Source: Ilumatobacteraceae bacterium
Lineage (GTDB): Bacteria > Actinomycetota > Acidimicrobiia > Acidimicrobiales > Ilumatobacteraceae
Assembly: GCA_033344875.1 (NCBI GenBank)
Contig: JAWPMO010000001.1
Span: 3,497,595 to 3,561,594, forward strand
Reading direction: 5' to 3'
DNA length: 64,000 nt
Shown here: positions 17,761 to 26,276 of the stretch, one piece after another
Layout: each line of letters starts with the position of its first letter
How positions within the stretch are numbered: position 1 is the stretch's first letter
Made by a program: the position numbers and the translations under genes
The notes under the pieces: generated by a model
The model's input: the letters and a program-made list of their open reading frames with translations, nothing else
What the model was told of the DNA's origin: nothing
The model's database searches: none

Positions 17761-18912
17761 TCAGTCGATGGGCCGCTCGGTCAGTTGGACGTCGACGGTC
17801 ATCGTTTCGCCATCACGCACGACGGACAGCTCGACGGTGTCGCCGGGATCGAATCGGCGGAGCACCGTCAGGAAGCCGGAGAGGTCGGCGATCGAGTTGT
17901 CGTCGACTTCGACGATCACGTCACCCGGCTCCAGGCCGGCGCGCTGGGCGGGTGTACCGGGTTCGGCAGCGATCACGGCGACCCCGCGGCCGACCTCCAC
18001 GCTCAGCTGGTCCGCCATCATGTCGGTCACCGTCGACAGCTGCACCCCGAGGTAGGCGTGTTCGGCCGTGCCGTCGGCGAGGAGCTCGTCGATCACGTCG
18101 ATCACCGTCGGCGACGGGATCGCGAAGCCGAGGCTCACGGCACCCACGGCCGGCGGGATGTAGGCGACGTTGATCCCGACCACTCGCCCTTCGGCGTCGA
18201 CGAGCGCACCGCCGGAGTTGCCCGGCGAGATCGCCGCATCCGTCTGGACGAGGTCGACGAGCGACTGACCGCCACGCACTGCGCCCGCAGGGATCGCGCG
18301 ACCGAGCCCGGAGATGATCCCGGCGGTGACGGTGTTCTCGAAGCCGAGTGGATTCCCGAGGGCCACGGCCAGCTCGCCGATCTCGGGGTAATCGGCGGCG
18401 AGCTCGGCGGCCGGGAGGTCGTCGCGATCGATCCGCAGGAGCGCCAGGTCGGTGAACACATCGGTCGCCTCGATCGTCGCGGGCAGCCGCGTGCCGTCGG
18501 CGAGCACGACGGCGACGTCCACGGCGTTGTCCACCACGTGGTTGTTGGTGACGACGAGACCGTCGGACCGGATGATGACACCCGATCCCTCGCCACCTGG
18601 ACCGGCCGTCGAGCTGACGCTCACGGCGACGATCGACGGCTCGATCCGGCGGACGAGCTCGGGCACGAGCCCCAAGCCCCGGGCGGGGGACAGATCGTCT
18701 CCCCGATCGTCGTCGACGACGGTGGCCGCCACACTCTCGTCGACCGCGCTCGACGAGTCCGGTGCTCTCGTGGTCGCTCGGCCCGTTGACTCGATCGTCG
18801 CAGCGGGGTCGGCGGTGTCCTCACCGGAGTCGCATCCGACGACCAGCAGCGGAACGAGTGTGAATGCCGCGAGAGGAAGCGTGGGAACGGGAAGCCGGTG
18901 TCGCTGAGCCAT
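17761..18912 (-). CDS. HtrA/DegP-like S1C serine protease lipoprotein with PDZ domain
   Basis: 383 residues. A signal peptide with lipobox VVGC (Cys27) predicts an exported lipoprotein. A low-complexity Ser/Thr/Asp linker follows, then a trypsin-fold protease with the triad in VTNNHVVD (His), TDLALLRID (Asp) and SPGNSGGAL (Ser). The C-terminal 100 residues form a PDZ domain (AYLGVQL, then AGLEPGDVIVEVDD). Such proteases degrade or sense misfolded envelope proteins. The lipid anchor is less usual than a transmembrane helix. Confidence 0.92.
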   Translation of the reverse strand: MAQRHRLPVPTLPLAAFTLVPLLVVGCDSGEDTADPAATIESTGRATTRAPDSSSAVDESVAATVVDDDRGDDLSPARGLGLVPELVRRIEPSIVAVSVSSTAGPGGEGSGVIIRSDGLVVTNNHVVDNAVDVAVVLADGTRLPATIEATDVFTDLALLRIDRDDLPAAELAADYPEIGELAVALGNPLGFENTVTAGIISGLGRAIPAGAVRGGQSLVDLVQTDAAISPGNSGGALVDAEGRVVGINVAYIPPAVGAVSLGFAIPSPTVIDVIDELLADGTAEHAYLGVQLSTVTDMMADQLSVEVGRGVAVIAAEPGTPAQRAGLEPGDVIVEVDDNSIADLSGFLTVLRRFDPGDTVELSVVRDGETMTVDVQLTERPID

Positions 18913-19206
18913 GTCGGGGGCCTACCCGTGGAGATCGACGCCCATTCGTCGACGAGCGGGTGCGAGACGGGCGCACGCTCGCCGAGTGTGCGCATCGAGA
19001 CGGCGGGGCAGCCAGCCGGGGGTGGCGATCGGATGTCCGGTGTCGCCCGCAGGGCCGGTCGGCTCGTGGCTCGTTCTCGGCAATACGGGGCCCGAACTCG
19101 GCACCCACTCCGCCGTCGACGAAAAGTTCTTCGAGATCGGGGTTCATGAAATGCGCTTCGCGACCGAAGAACAGATAGTCAATCGCCAGCTGTCGTGGAG
19201 AACCTC
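18913..19206. other. 294-bp divergent intergenic region and leader of cell-wall hydrolase
   Basis: Separates the HtrA-like gene from the hydrolase gene. It is GC-rich with several short inverted segments. Cell-wall hydrolase leaders in actinobacteria sometimes carry c-di-AMP riboswitches, but I could not match the conserved core here, so none is called. Confidence 0.4.
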
Positions 19207-21597
19207 ATGTTTCGTCGTCGTCAACCAGCCCTGATCGCATCGATCGCCACCGCGGCTTCGCTCGGTCTCGTCGTACCGGTCGTGGCGACCGGTGTTCACG
19301 CCAAGGGGGCCTCTGCGGTGTCGCAGGCCGCTGCGGCCCGTGGTGTTGCGCCCGCGGTGGGTTCGGTGGCCGTCGCTGCGGACGCCATGATCTCGCTCGC
19401 GGCCCTCGCGGGCGAGGCGTCGGCTGGTGGCGAGGCCGATCCGGCGACGGAACCGGCTTCCGAACCGACCGAATCCACGACGACCACGACCGCACCTGAG
19501 GAGGATCCCGCCGGCGACCCCTCGGCCGAAGCTGCCGCCACGACCACGAGCCCGTCGACGACGGTACCGACCGAGTCGACGACGACCACGACCGCACCCG
19601 GTGAGGAATCGGCCGGCGACCCCCCGGCCGAAGCCATCACCACGACCACGAGCCCGTCGACGACGGTACCGACCGAGTCGACGACGACCACGACCCCGGA
19701 GGCCGCCGAACCGACCTGCGAACCCACTGACGAACCTGCCCCGACGACCACGACCACGACCATTGCGACCACCGAGACCACCACGCCTGTGGACGGTGAG
19801 CAGCCGGCGTGCGAACCGTCGGTCGACCCCGCCGCCCCAACAACGACCACGCCGCCGACCACGCCGCCGACCACGACCACGGCGCCGGCGGATGCATCCG
19901 AAGCGGCACCAGCGTCTGAACCGACCGAGGCCGCGACGGACACGACCGTGCCCACCACGGTCCCCGCACCTGTCGACGAACCCGTCGATGGCGAGGGCGA
20001 GCCCGACGAGAACATCTCGCCCAGCGACGACGAGCCAGCGGACGTCGCCACCGTGGACGAGCCGGCCCAGCGCGTCGAATCCGCCGACGAGCAGGGCGAC
20101 GGCGAACCACCGGCGGCCGTCGATCAGCCGGTCGCCCCGGAGACCCCGGTCGACACCACGCCGGCCGAGATCAACACCTACGACCCGGGCCTCCGAGCAT
20201 CGAGCTACGACGGCGTGTACGCCGAGGGCGTGCCCGTCGGTGTCGCCATGGCGACCACCCGCTGGTTGGAGAGTGGCAACCGGTACGACGCACAGGCCCG
20301 CGGCTCCACCGCATCCGGTGCCTACCAGGTCATCAACTCGACGTGGAACGGCTACGACGGCTACGCCCGTGCCGTGCTCGCGCCGCCCGAAGTCCAGGAC
20401 CAGTTCGCGTACGAGTCGTTCACCGCGCTGCTCAAGCGGCACGGGAACGATGTGTCGAAGATCCCGGTCAGCTGGTACATCGGTCACGTCCCGCAGGGCG
20501 CCGAGTGGGACACCGTCCCGCACCCCGAAGCCGGCAACACGCTGACGCCCCGCCAGTACCAGGCGAAGTGGATGAAGAAATTCTTCTCGCTGCTGTCCGA
20601 AGGTGCGCCGGTGTACCTGCCGTCCGACACCGAGGCATTGGTGCCGGCGATCGCGTTCCCGGTGCTCGGTCCGGTCGAGTTCGTCGACGACTGGCACTTC
20701 GAACGCGACGGCGGCGCCCGTCGACACGAAGGCTTGGACCTGCTCGGCTACGAAGGCCAGCCGATCCGCGCCGTGTTCGACGGTGTGATCACCATGATCG
20801 ACGACGACCCGTCCGGGATCGCCGGCAACGGGTTGCGGCTCACCCGCGACGACGGCCTCTACGCCAACTACTTCCACCTGTCGAACAGTGAGACCGGTCC
20901 GGTTCATGCTTCGCTGGAAGTCGGCACCCGCGTCCGCGCCGGCCAGATCATCGGCTTCATGGGCTCGACCGGCAACGCCGGCATCCCGCATCTCCACTTC
21001 GAGCTCCGCACCGCCGAGCGTGAGCCGATGGCTCCGTACCCGGCGGTCCTCGAGGCCATTCAGCGAGAGCAGTGCACGGTCGGATTGGGTCCGTGGTCGA
21101 CCGAGTTCACGTCGCCCGCCGAGCAAGCCGAGGCCGAAGCCGAGGTGTTGAAGGCGCTCGCCGAACTCACCGATGAACAGATCGAGGGTCTGGCACACCT
21201 CCCCGAGGCTCCGGCCGAGGAAGTCGAGTACCTCACGATCGAAGGTCCTGACGGTGCACAGTGGGTGATCGGCGACGATGGCTCCGTGACCGCCACCGGA
21301 CAGGCGGCGATGATCGGTTCGTATCAGGCGGACTGTCCGATGCCGATCGACACCGTCGACGACAATGGCGACCCGATCGTGTTCGGCACCGACGCCGACG
21401 GTCTCGCCGTCGACGAATTGCCCATCGGATGGTGGGACGACGAAGCCGTCGAGTGGAAGCCCGACCTCGAGGCCGAGGAGACCTACGTCGACCCGTGGGA
21501 ACTCGATCAGGCCGATCTCGACGCCTCAGACGAGCACCACGTCGATCACGACGACGACCGAGCTCTCGTCGACCGTCGCCACCTCAGGATGATCTGA
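19207..21597 (+). CDS. Secreted two-domain cell-wall hydrolase: lytic transglycosylase-like plus M23 peptidase
   Basis: 796 residues starting at ATG 19207, with GGAG 6 bp upstream (preferred over GTG 19195). An N-terminal signal segment (about 1-35) is followed by a long Thr/Pro/Ala/Glu-rich linker (about 75-315). Next is an SLT-like domain (TRWLESGNRYDAQARGSTAS, then ASGAYQVIN) in which the Glu after L could be catalytic. Then an M23 metallopeptidase: HEGLDLLGYEGQPIRAV gives His and Asp ligands and HLHFELR the last His. M23 enzymes cut peptidoglycan stem peptides and SLT domains cut glycan strands, so this may open both. A roughly 150-residue acidic tail has no clear family. Confidence 0.88.
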   Translation: MFRRRQPALIASIATAASLGLVVPVVATGVHAKGASAVSQAAAARGVAPAVGSVAVAADAMISLAALAGEASAGGEADPATEPASEPTESTTTTTAPEEDPAGDPSAEAAATTTSPSTTVPTESTTTTTAPGEESAGDPPAEAITTTTSPSTTVPTESTTTTTPEAAEPTCEPTDEPAPTTTTTTIATTETTTPVDGEQPACEPSVDPAAPTTTTPPTTPPTTTTAPADASEAAPASEPTEAATDTTVPTTVPAPVDEPVDGEGEPDENISPSDDEPADVATVDEPAQRVESADEQGDGEPPAAVDQPVAPETPVDTTPAEINTYDPGLRASSYDGVYAEGVPVGVAMATTRWLESGNRYDAQARGSTASGAYQVINSTWNGYDGYARAVLAPPEVQDQFAYESFTALLKRHGNDVSKIPVSWYIGHVPQGAEWDTVPHPEAGNTLTPRQYQAKWMKKFFSLLSEGAPVYLPSDTEALVPAIAFPVLGPVEFVDDWHFERDGGARRHEGLDLLGYEGQPIRAVFDGVITMIDDDPSGIAGNGLRLTRDDGLYANYFHLSNSETGPVHASLEVGTRVRAGQIIGFMGSTGNAGIPHLHFELRTAEREPMAPYPAVLEAIQREQCTVGLGPWSTEFTSPAEQAEAEAEVLKALAELTDEQIEGLAHLPEAPAEEVEYLTIEGPDGAQWVIGDDGSVTATGQAAMIGSYQADCPMPIDTVDDNGDPIVFGTDADGLAVDELPIGWWDDEAVEWKPDLEAEETYVDPWELDQADLDASDEHHVDHDDDRALVDRRHLRMI

Positions 21598-21612
21598 CGA
21601 CGTCGGTCGGGG

Positions 21613-21637
21613 ATCGGTCGTTTCGTGAACGATCGGT
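21613..21637. terminator. Hairpin between convergent genes
   Basis: ATCGGTCGTT (21613-21622) pairs with AACGATCGGT (21628-21637) as a 10-bp stem with two G-U pairs and a 5-nt loop. It lies 15 bp after the hydrolase stop and just before the end of the small Cys-rich gene. Confidence 0.5.
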
Positions 21638-21643
21638 TCGTGG

Positions 21644-21832
21644 TCACGTAGGGCCGCGTTGTTCTCGATGCTCCGCGGTGATCATGGTGCACTTGCAGTG
21701 CACCTCCTCGCAGCGGATCGTCAACGTGTGCAGTTCCAACGCAGCCGTACATTCGGTGACGGTGCACTCCCAGCCCCCGCCGCGGTGCTCGATGGCCGTC
21801 CCCTCGCAACCGGCCAGCCGATCCATGGTCAC
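21644..21832 (-). CDS. Small Cys-rich protein coupled to ku
   Basis: 60-62 residues, no recognised family. The GTG at 21832 overlaps the ku stop as GTGA; an ATG two codons later is the alternative. Six Cys residues are spread along the chain (GC, CTVTEC, CEE, CKC), which suggests a small zinc-binding fold. Tight coupling to ku is the main evidence that it is expressed. It could assist end-joining or be unrelated. Confidence 0.6.
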   Translation of the reverse strand: MTMDRLAGCEGTAIEHRGGGWECTVTECTAALELHTLTIRCEEVHCKCTMITAEHREQRGPT

Positions 21833-22785
21833 GAGGCCGCACGCTCCGTCGGTGCCGTGGCTCGAATCGCGTCGATCAGTTCGGCTTTCGTCATCGTCGA
21901 GCGGCCCTCGATGTCGAGGTCCTGCGCGGTGTCGTACAGCTCCGACTTGGTCATCGACGACAGGGCCGGGCCGGTCGCGTCGGTGGACCGGTCGCCGGAT
22001 CTGCGTCCGCGCGCGGCAGCGACCGATTGTTCGAGGACGGCCATCAGATCGACGACCTCTGCCGAGCGGGGTTCTTCCGTCGTGGTGACGACCTCGTCGC
22101 CGCGCTGCTTGGCGGCGATCAGTTCGAGCACGCGCTCGCGGTACCGGTCGTGGTACTCGGACGGATCCCAGTCGGCGCTCATCGCCTCGATCAACTGTTC
22201 GGCCATCTCGACGTCGCGGTCGGCGAGTTCGCCCTCGTAGGGGTAGTCGTCGAGTTCCTCGCTCGGGTCGCGGATCTCGTCCTCGAAGAACATGGTCTCC
22301 AGTGCGAGGACACCATCGACCGGACGGATCGCGACGAGGTACTCCTTCGTGCGCATGACGAACGTCGCGACCGCGCTTCGCCCCGCCTGCTCCATGGCGG
22401 CCATCAGCACGCGGTACGGGCGAGCCGCCGATTCGTCGCGAGGGGTGAGGTAGTACGTCTTCTGGAAGTGGATCGGATCGATGTCGCCCTCGTCGACGAA
22501 CGCCGAGATCTCGATCTCGCGCCGACCACCGGGTTCGACCGACTCCAGTTCCTCACGGCTCACGATCACGTACTCCCCGCCGCCCACGTCGTACCCCTTG
22601 ACGATGTCGTCGTAGTCGACTTCCTCGCCCGTGTCCTCGTTCACGCGTCGATAGCGGATACGCGACGAGGTCCCCTGCTCGAACTGGTGGAAGCGAACCG
22701 AGAGGTCGCGGGTGGCGCTGTGGAGTTCGACGGGAACGGTGACGAGTCCGAACGTCATCGACCCGGTCCAGATCGGTCGTGCCAT
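21829..22785 (-). CDS. ku: Ku, non-homologous end-joining DNA end-binding protein
   Basis: 318 residues, longer than minimal bacterial Ku (about 270). The core begins MARPIWTGSMTFGLVTVPVEL and includes RYRRVNEDTGEEVDYDDIVKGYD and FQKTYYLTP, diagnostic of prokaryotic Ku. The homodimer encircles broken DNA ends and recruits ligase D. The last 35 residues (MTKSELYDTAQDLDIEGRS, then MTKAELIDAIR) are a Rho-N/SAP-like module also seen in the 90-residue neighbour. No ligD is in the window. The 90-aa gene lies 12 bp upstream on the same strand. Confidence 0.95.
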   Translation of the reverse strand: MARPIWTGSMTFGLVTVPVELHSATRDLSVRFHQFEQGTSSRIRYRRVNEDTGEEVDYDDIVKGYDVGGGEYVIVSREELESVEPGGRREIEISAFVDEGDIDPIHFQKTYYLTPRDESAARPYRVLMAAMEQAGRSAVATFVMRTKEYLVAIRPVDGVLALETMFFEDEIRDPSEELDDYPYEGELADRDVEMAEQLIEAMSADWDPSEYHDRYRERVLELIAAKQRGDEVVTTTEEPRSAEVVDLMAVLEQSVAAARGRRSGDRSTDATGPALSSMTKSELYDTAQDLDIEGRSTMTKAELIDAIRATAPTERAAS

Positions 22786-22797
22786 GGTGCTCTCGCG

Positions 22798-23070
22798 TCA
22801 GTGGTTGCGGAGCGCGTCGATGAGTTCGCTCTTCTTCATCTTCGAGCGGCCGTCGATGCCGATGTCGCGTGCGCGATCCATGAGCTCGTCCTTGGTCCGG
22901 TCCTCGTAGGGTTCGGCCTTGCCGCCCCGCCCGCCGACCTCGCCCCGTCCCTCGTTCGCAGACGCGTTGGCGATGCGCGCCGCCTTCTCCTTGCTCATCC
23001 CCTCGTCGCGCAGGGACTCGTACTGTTCCGGATCCTTCACGGAAGGACCGGGACGCTTCTTGCCAGGCAT
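22798..23070 (-). CDS. Small Rho-N/SAP-like domain protein next to ku
   Basis: 90 residues. The N-terminal half (DPEQYESLRDEGMSKEKAAR, then IANA) is the DUF7218-like segment seen in small actinobacterial proteins. The C-terminal 33 residues (RTKDELMDRARDIGIDGRS, then KMKKSELIDALR) match the Ku tail closely. Such helical modules often bind nucleic acid. It is the first gene of a three-gene ku operon, so a role at DNA ends is a fair inference. Confidence 0.8.
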   Translation of the reverse strand: MPGKKRPGPSVKDPEQYESLRDEGMSKEKAARIANASANEGRGEVGGRGGKAEPYEDRTKDELMDRARDIGIDGRSKMKKSELIDALRNH

Positions 23071-23239
23071 GTCGCCCTCCTCGGCTCGTCGGATGCTGTT
23101 GGATGGTCAGCCGCCCGGAGTGTCGATACCCGCGGACGGGTTCCGCCAACCCTGATCAGGCGTGACGGTGCGACGACGGGGTGTCCACTCCGTCGGCCGA
23201 CAGCGCCGCCGAGTCCGACTCACCGTCGGTGATGATCGA

Positions 23240-23701
23240 TCATGCGGCCGTGCGCGTGATCCTGAACACCGGGTGTCGGTCGGCTTCAGCGGCGAACGCG
23301 TCGATGCTGTCGCGACCGGATGCGTCGAATGCGGCCCGGACGAACGGAATCGCTCCGAACCGGCGCCGGAAGATTCGCAGCAGCGGTGCCCGCTCGGCGA
23401 TCGGGAGCTCGGTCAATTCGATCGACCGGAGCCGTCGCCCGCGACCGAGCCGGACGTGGCTGCCGGCCCGGACGTTCAGGACCCATGACGTGTTGCCGAA
23501 CGGCGACACCAACCACCGCTCTTCTCCGGATCGCAGCAGCACGACCGGGACGCGATGGCTCCGGCCGCTGCGTCGCCCCTGCGTCTCGAGCAGGGCGAGC
23601 GGACCCATCGGCACACCGATCGACAGCAGCCGGAACGGGATTCGGCTGAAGGCCAGTAACCCGGCCGAGAAGCGCGGAGCACCGATCGGACCGGCGTTCA
23701 C
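23240..23701 (-). CDS. Deazaflavin (F420)-dependent nitroreductase family protein
   Basis: 153 residues starting at GTG 23701, which overlaps the upstream permease stop (GTGA). ALLETQGRRSGRSHRVPVVL and WLVSPFGNTSWVLNVRAG are the split-barrel DDN family signature. M. tuberculosis Ddn reduces quinones and nitroimidazoles with F420H2. Coupling to an ABC exporter operon may indicate a shared detoxification regulon under the TetR at 26277. Confidence 0.85.
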   Translation of the reverse strand: MNAGPIGAPRFSAGLLAFSRIPFRLLSIGVPMGPLALLETQGRRSGRSHRVPVVLLRSGEERWLVSPFGNTSWVLNVRAGSHVRLGRGRRLRSIELTELPIAERAPLLRIFRRRFGAIPFVRAAFDASGRDSIDAFAAEADRHPVFRITRTAA

Positions 23702-24465
23702 GATGCCGCCTCGAGCGACCGGCGGAACCGGTGCGTGGCGAGGCCGTACGTCACCGCACCGAGCACGAGCTCGAACGCGACAGCGACGCCGATCGTCGAC
23801 CAGTCGGGCGTGTTCCGGAGGATCGACCTGGTCGCGTCGAGATAGGCGGTGACCGGGTTCAGGTCGGAGATCTGTGCGTACCATCCCGGCATCAACGTGC
23901 GGGGGCCGAACCACGTCGAGAAGAGCATGATCGGGAAGAACAGCGGCTGCAGGCCGAGGACCGCGGCTGGATTCCTCGTCACCACCGCGGTCAGGAAGAA
24001 GATCCCGTTCCACGACACGGCGAAGCCGGTCGTCAGCGCGAGGACCGCGATGGCTCCTCCGAGCGTGACGTGGTCGGCGGCGCCGCGCAGGATGCCGACG
24101 GCGAGTATCACGACGGCGGCGACCGAGCCCCGTACCGCCTCGAAGCCGGCCCTCCCTGCGACCAGCGAGGCGGGCAGCGCCGGCGTCAACCTGACGCGGT
24201 CGATGAACCCCGACGCGATGTCGCGGAGTAGCTCGGCCGCGGTGAATCCGGCGCCGACGACAGCCGACAGGAACAGCGTGCCGGGGAGCACCCACTCGCC
24301 GTAGGAATCGAGGGGGAATCCTGGCAACGCTGCGACGGACTCGAACAACGCCGTGAAGATGGTGCCGATCAGCAGGGCCGGTGCGATCGACTGCCCGAAC
24401 GCGACCCCGGGGTGGCGGACTGCTTGGTGGGCCGTGCGGACGAACATCAGACGGGTCGCGCTCAT
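23698..24465 (-). CDS. ABC-2 type exporter permease (DrrB-like), second copy
   Basis: 255 residues from ATG 24465, whose overlap with the upstream permease stop (ATGA) fixes the start. Six hydrophobic segments; PALLIGTIFTALFESVAALPG and FPIMLFSTWFGPRTLMPGWY resemble DrrB/daunorubicin-type permeases. It is paired with the similar permease upstream and probably forms a heterodimer with it, served by the single ATPase at 25238-26221. Confidence 0.88.
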   Translation of the reverse strand: MSATRLMFVRTAHQAVRHPGVAFGQSIAPALLIGTIFTALFESVAALPGFPLDSYGEWVLPGTLFLSAVVGAGFTAAELLRDIASGFIDRVRLTPALPASLVAGRAGFEAVRGSVAAVVILAVGILRGAADHVTLGGAIAVLALTTGFAVSWNGIFFLTAVVTRNPAAVLGLQPLFFPIMLFSTWFGPRTLMPGWYAQISDLNPVTAYLDATRSILRNTPDWSTIGVAVAFELVLGAVTYGLATHRFRRSLEAAS

Positions 24466-25241
24466 GAGTGATCCTTGCGGAGGGTTCGGGTGAGGGTGGA
24501 GTGGGCGAGTGCGAGGGATGCCAGGGCGAGGACGCAACCGACGCCGAGCCCCCACGCCACTCGGCCGGACGTGAGGTCGCCGATCATCGCGGCGCGACTG
24601 GCGTCGGCGAACGCGGTGATCGGGTTCACGGCGGCGACGGCATCCGCCCAGCCGGGCAGCTGTGCCCTCGGCACGAACGCGCTCGAGAGGAAGGCGAAGA
24701 TGGTGCCGAGCGGATTCAGGTTGAGCGGTGTCTGCGGATCTCGGGTGAGGATCGCCACGGTGTGGAAGACGCCGGCCAGCGTCATCGACAGCAGCATGGC
24801 CAACACGGCCGAGACGGCGACCCCGGCGAGCCCGTTGTCGGCGGCGCCGCCGAATGCGAGCCCCACCCCGACCAGGATCGCGAAGCCCGGCAGGATTCGC
24901 ACCGCCTCGAACGCGAAGCGGCCGATCAGGAGCGGGAGGAGGCTCGGCGATCCGAGCCGGAGCCGATCGATCAGCCCCGACCGGAAGTCGTGCGCGACCT
25001 GCGCCGACGTCGATCCGGCGCCGGCGATGGCGGAGATGATGAGGGCGGAGGGTACGAAGTGCTCGGGGAACGAACGGCCACCGAGGTCGAACACCCCGGC
25101 GAGATCGCCGAACAGCGACGTCATCGCCACGATGAGCAGCAGGGGCGGGAGTGTCGGAAGGACGAAGGCGGGTCCTGGGTCGGCGCGCCCCTCCCGGGTC
25201 GCCCGACCGAAGACGGCGAACGAGGCGCTCGCGGTACTCAC
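24462..25241 (-). CDS. ABC-2 type exporter permease (DrrB-like), first copy
   Basis: 259 residues if started at GTG 25241, which overlaps the ATPase stop as GTGA; the open frame upstream of this is Arg-rich and not permease-like. Six hydrophobic segments with LGTIFAFLSSAFVPRAQLPG and VNPITAFADASRA, the conserved ABC-2 loop region. Partner of the next permease. Likely exports a hydrophobic drug or lipid. Confidence 0.87.
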   Translation of the reverse strand: MSTASASFAVFGRATREGRADPGPAFVLPTLPPLLLIVAMTSLFGDLAGVFDLGGRSFPEHFVPSALIISAIAGAGSTSAQVAHDFRSGLIDRLRLGSPSLLPLLIGRFAFEAVRILPGFAILVGVGLAFGGAADNGLAGVAVSAVLAMLLSMTLAGVFHTVAILTRDPQTPLNLNPLGTIFAFLSSAFVPRAQLPGWADAVAAVNPITAFADASRAAMIGDLTSGRVAWGLGVGCVLALASLALAHSTLTRTLRKDHS

Positions 25242-26221
25242 GCTGCGACGCCCGCGTCGGACGCCCGATCGGGCGTGTTGATGTCGTGCCCGGTGAGTTG
25301 GATGAAGACGTCTTCGAGCGAGGTCTCCGAGACGGTGAGCCCGTCGAGGTGGCCGACGGCGTCTCGGATCGCGACCAGGGCGACCTCGACGTCGGCTGCC
25401 GCCGACCCCTCGATCGTCGTCCTGTCGCCGGCGCTGGTGACGCTCAGCCCCGGCGGTAGACCGCCGAGCGCGTCGGCGTGGTCGCCTCGGATCGTGATCG
25501 TCCGGTGGCCGTGGGTGTGTTTCAGGTCGGCGGGTGAGCCCTCGGCGATGATCGTGCCGGCATCGAGGACGACGATCCGGTCGGCCAACTGGTCGGCCTC
25601 TTCGAGGTACTGCGTCGTCAGGAACAGGGTCGTCCCCCGTGCCTGCAGGTCGCGGATCTGGGTCCACAATGCGCGACGGCTCTGTGGATCGAGCCCGGTC
25701 GTCGGCTCGTCGAGGAACAGCACCGGTGGTTCGTCGAACAACGCCGTGGCGATGTCGAGCCGGCGCTGCATGCCGCCCGAGTAGGAATGGATCGGACGGT
25801 CAGCGGCGGCGCTCAGACCGAACTGTTCGAGCAACTCGTCACTGCGACGGCCGACGGCGGCCGAACGGTTGCCCAGCAATCGACCGACGAGGCGAAGGTG
25901 TTGGCGACCGGTCATGTTCGGATCGACGGTGGCGTCCTGCAGCGTGACGCCGATCGAGGATCGGACGCGTCGGGGTTGGGCGACGACGTCGAACCCGGCG
26001 ACGGTGGCGCTGCCGCTCGACGGGGCGAGGAGGGTGGTGAGCATGCGAACGGTCGTCGACTTGCCGGACCCGTTGCGGCCGAGCACGCCGAAGATCTCGC
26101 CGGGGCGGACCTCGAACGAGAGGCCGTCGACGACGGTGCGCTGTCCGAATCGCTTGGTGAGATCGTTCGCGACGATCGAACCGGCACCGGCCGCCGATGT
26201 TTCGGATGATGGTTCATACAT
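25238..26221 (-). CDS. Daunorubicin-type ABC exporter ATPase (DrrA-like)
   Basis: 327 residues from ATG 26221 (MYEPSSETS). Walker A is GRNGSGKST, the signature YSGGMQRR, and Walker B VLFLDEPTTGLDPQSR. The C-terminal extension of about 90 residues (VTSAGDRTTIEG, then SLEDVFIQLTG) is typical of DrrA. First gene of the ATPase-permease-permease-DDN operon. Its start codon is 2 bp from the palindrome at 26223-26244, so repression there would block translation initiation or transcription of this operon. Confidence 0.93.
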   Translation of the reverse strand: MYEPSSETSAAGAGSIVANDLTKRFGQRTVVDGLSFEVRPGEIFGVLGRNGSGKSTTVRMLTTLLAPSSGSATVAGFDVVAQPRRVRSSIGVTLQDATVDPNMTGRQHLRLVGRLLGNRSAAVGRRSDELLEQFGLSAAADRPIHSYSGGMQRRLDIATALFDEPPVLFLDEPTTGLDPQSRRALWTQIRDLQARGTTLFLTTQYLEEADQLADRIVVLDAGTIIAEGSPADLKHTHGHRTITIRGDHADALGGLPPGLSVTSAGDRTTIEGSAAADVEVALVAIRDAVGHLDGLTVSETSLEDVFIQLTGHDINTPDRASDAGVAA

Positions 26222-26222
26222 A

Positions 26223-26244
26223 GGTTTGTACTGTAGTACAAACC
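26223..26244. promoter_or_regulatory. Perfect 22-bp palindromic TetR operator
   Basis: Arms GGTTTGTACT (26223-26232) and AGTACAAACC (26235-26244) around a GT spacer. It sits between the exporter ATPase start (26221) and the divergent TetR start (26277), the classical layout of an autoregulated TetR-controlled exporter. AT content is well above the surroundings. Confidence 0.85.
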
Positions 26245-26276
26245 GCCGTCGGCGCAACCCGGTAGCATCGAATTCC

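Noticed and set aside
18913-19206. c-di-AMP riboswitch before the cell-wall hydrolase
   Set aside because: Location is suggestive, but the conserved core and paired helices could not be matched by eye; a covariance-model search would decide.
19440-19790. Possible CRISPR-like short repeats
   Set aside because: The repeats are in-frame Thr/Ser codons of the linker of the hydrolase with no unique spacers of equal length.
19144-21198. 684-codon open frame on the minus strand
   Set aside because: Low-complexity, Arg/Gly-rich shadow of the Thr-rich and peptidase codons of the hydrolase gene; no domain or ribosome site.
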